Shown here: piece by piece, positions 63,023-64,000 of the stretch
Layout: every line of letters starts with the position of its first letter
How positions within the stretch are numbered: position 1 is the first letter of the stretch
DNA from: Wenyingzhuangia sp.
GTDB lineage: Bacteria; Bacteroidota; Bacteroidia; Flavobacteriales; Flavobacteriaceae
Length of the DNA stretch: 64,000 bases
Reading direction: 5' to 3'
Assembly: GCA_020628175.1 (NCBI GenBank)
Contig: JAHDFK010000007.1
Coordinates: forward strand, 1-64,000
Program-made: the position numbers and the translations under genes
Notes under the pieces: generated by a model
The model's input: only the letters and a program-made list of their open reading frames with translations
Told to the model about the DNA's origin: nothing
Database searches by the model: none

Positions 63023-63313
63023 TTATTTTTCTGGAGCGTTGTATTTTTTTGTCAACTCAATATTCAAAGCCGATTTTTCGATCAACAATTTTCCTGCATT
63101 TGTTTCTATCATCACAGTTCCTTCGTTAATTTCTACCAGTTTACCATGTATACCTCCAGTAGTTACTACTTTGGTACCTTTTTTTAACGACTCTTTAAAC
63201 TTTTTTTCGTTTCGAGACCTTCTTACTTGTGGTATTATCATAAAAAATACGATAAAAATTACCATAACAACTAAAAAAAGTGGGCTCATTGGGCTTTCTT
63301 GTAATGCGATCAT
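63023..63313 (-). CDS. yajC: Preprotein translocase subunit YajC
   Basis: YajC is a small inner-membrane partner of the Sec translocon and SecDF. The 96-aa protein has one membrane helix (LFLVVMVIFIVFFMIIPQVR, about 13-32). The family pattern of a cytosolic tail follows, with GTKVVTTGGIHGKLVEI and IEKSALNIEL. The length is typical. It follows nusB after 24 bases and is closed by the terminator above. Confidence 0.93.
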   Translation of the reverse strand: MIALQESPMSPLFLVVMVIFIVFFMIIPQVRRSRNEKKFKESLKKGTKVVTTGGIHGKLVEINEGTVMIETNAGKLLIEKSALNIELTKKYNAPEK

Positions 63314-63337
63314 TTTAAATTTATTTGATGTTTATTT

Positions 63338-64000
63338 TTATAAGGTACCTCTACCTATTTTATTTAATCTTCCTGTATTTTCAAAATCTTTCCAAACTTT
63401 ATCTAATACACCATTTATAAACGTACTACTTTTTTCTGTGGAATAGTCTTTGGCTATTTCTAAGTATTCGTTAATAGTTGCTTTTACAGGTATTGATGGA
63501 AATTTTAAGAATTCACAAATTGCCATTTTTATTAAAATCATGTCTAAATCTGCAATCCTGTCTGTTTCCCAATTCGGAGTTTTGTCAACAACTTCTTCCT
63601 CAAACTTAGGTAAGTTTAATACTGTTTTTTTAAACAAGTCAGAAGCAAACAATTCATCTTCACTGTTTTTGTAAAGTCTTCCAATTACAAAATCATCTTT
63701 CGCTTTTAACTCTTGTACTGTTTTTACTACCCAAGTATTTGCAAACGGAATATCATCTGCCCAGCTAATATTTTCTCCTTCAAAATAAGCACTCAATTTT
63801 TCGTTAGGTGCAATAAACTCAGCAAAAAACTTGACTACAAATTTCTGGTCTTTTTTGTAGCTAGACCCTTCGGTAGCCATGTAGTTTTTATACAAATCAC
63901 TAGCAATTAATTCGTTGTAAATATTAGCTACATATTTGTCGTCTAAATACCAGTTGTTTAGTTCGTTTTCTTCTATGTAGTTTTGTAACGAAACACTTTC
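63338..64000 (-). CDS. nusB: Transcription antitermination protein NusB, 5' end beyond the window
   Basis: NusB forms a complex with NusE (S10) that prevents termination in rRNA operons. The last 185 codons start at an internal ATG or TTG, but the frame continues without a stop to the right edge (35 more codons), so the true start lies outside. The C-terminal part carries DRIADLDMILIKMAICEFL and PVKATINEYLEIAKDYST near the end, the NusB signature. The extra N-terminal length agrees with the longer NusB of Bacteroidota. Confidence 0.9.
   Translation of the reverse strand, partial: ESVSLQNYIEENELNNWYLDDKYVANIYNELIASDLYKNYMATEGSSYKKDQKFVVKFFAEFIAPNEKLSAYFEGENISWADDIPFANTWVVKTVQELKAKDDFVIGRLYKNSEDELFASDLFKKTVLNLPKFEEEVVDKTPNWETDRIADLDMILIKMAICEFLKFPSIPVKATINEYLEIAKDYSTEKSSTFINGVLDKVWKDFENTGRLNKIGRGTL

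Overview
The window is a stretch of chromosome from a low-GC member of the Bacteroidota, most likely family Flavobacteriaceae (marine Tenacibaculum/Polaribacter-like; genus not resolvable from this window). The reasons are the many TAnnTTTG promoter -7 elements, the lack of strong Shine-Dalgarno sites, a PorQ type IX secretion gene next to cmk, a CarB without the allosteric domain, DUF2219/LpxR-type and PorV/Q-type outer-membrane proteins, and palindromic intergenic repeats of a kind common in flavobacteria. Nearly all of it is ordinary housekeeping chromosome. I see no tRNA, rRNA, CRISPR array, integrase, transposase or prophage gene.

Layout. 0-13.6 kb is a heme block. A leftward operon (AraC-type regulator, SpoU methyltransferase, hemH, hemJ) diverges from a rightward operon hemA-hemC-hemD-hemL-hemE-hemF, followed by hisS and folE. 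Together these cover the C5 route from glutamyl-tRNA to protoheme, except hemB and the tRNA-charging enzyme. 14-17 kb holds a membrane-bound LuxR-type regulator, an outer-membrane protein and a secreted esterase-like hydrolase. 17.3-24.3 kb has yidC, pyrG, rpmH (52 aa) and carB. 24.4-32.2 kb has an MFS transporter, topB, an AlkC-type DNA glycosylase with a HEAT-like partner, a glycosyltransferase and an LpxR-like protein. 32.3-35.0 kb is a compact operon of two different PPK2 polyphosphate kinases and an unrecognised 356-aa protein that shows a kinase-like series of motifs. This operon is the best candidate for something undescribed.

35-43 kb contains an XRE regulator with membrane segments, a beta-lactamase-fold/NTF2 fusion, an SDR/TetR pair with two candidate operators, an RsmB-like rRNA methyltransferase, a spermidine-synthase-like methyltransferase and recG. 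43.0-43.8 kb is a non-coding island with a near-tandem 212-bp duplication, REP-like palindromes and a dispersed GC-rich motif also present at 53-80 and 38844-38872. 43.8-57.5 kb has pheT, pyrD with a GT2 glycosyltransferase, dnaB, a HAD phosphatase with a second SpoU methyltransferase and an M48 protease, then spoT (Rel), fur-like and purA. 57.6-64 kb is an envelope and cofactor block: a lipoprotein/beta-barrel pair, queE, cmk, porQ, coaE, a YbbR-domain protein, yajC and the 3' part of nusB, which runs off the right edge.

Several longest-ORF starts are too long. For hemA, pyrG, the HAD phosphatase and queE a TAnnTTTG promoter element lies inside the extension, so the downstream ATG is used here.
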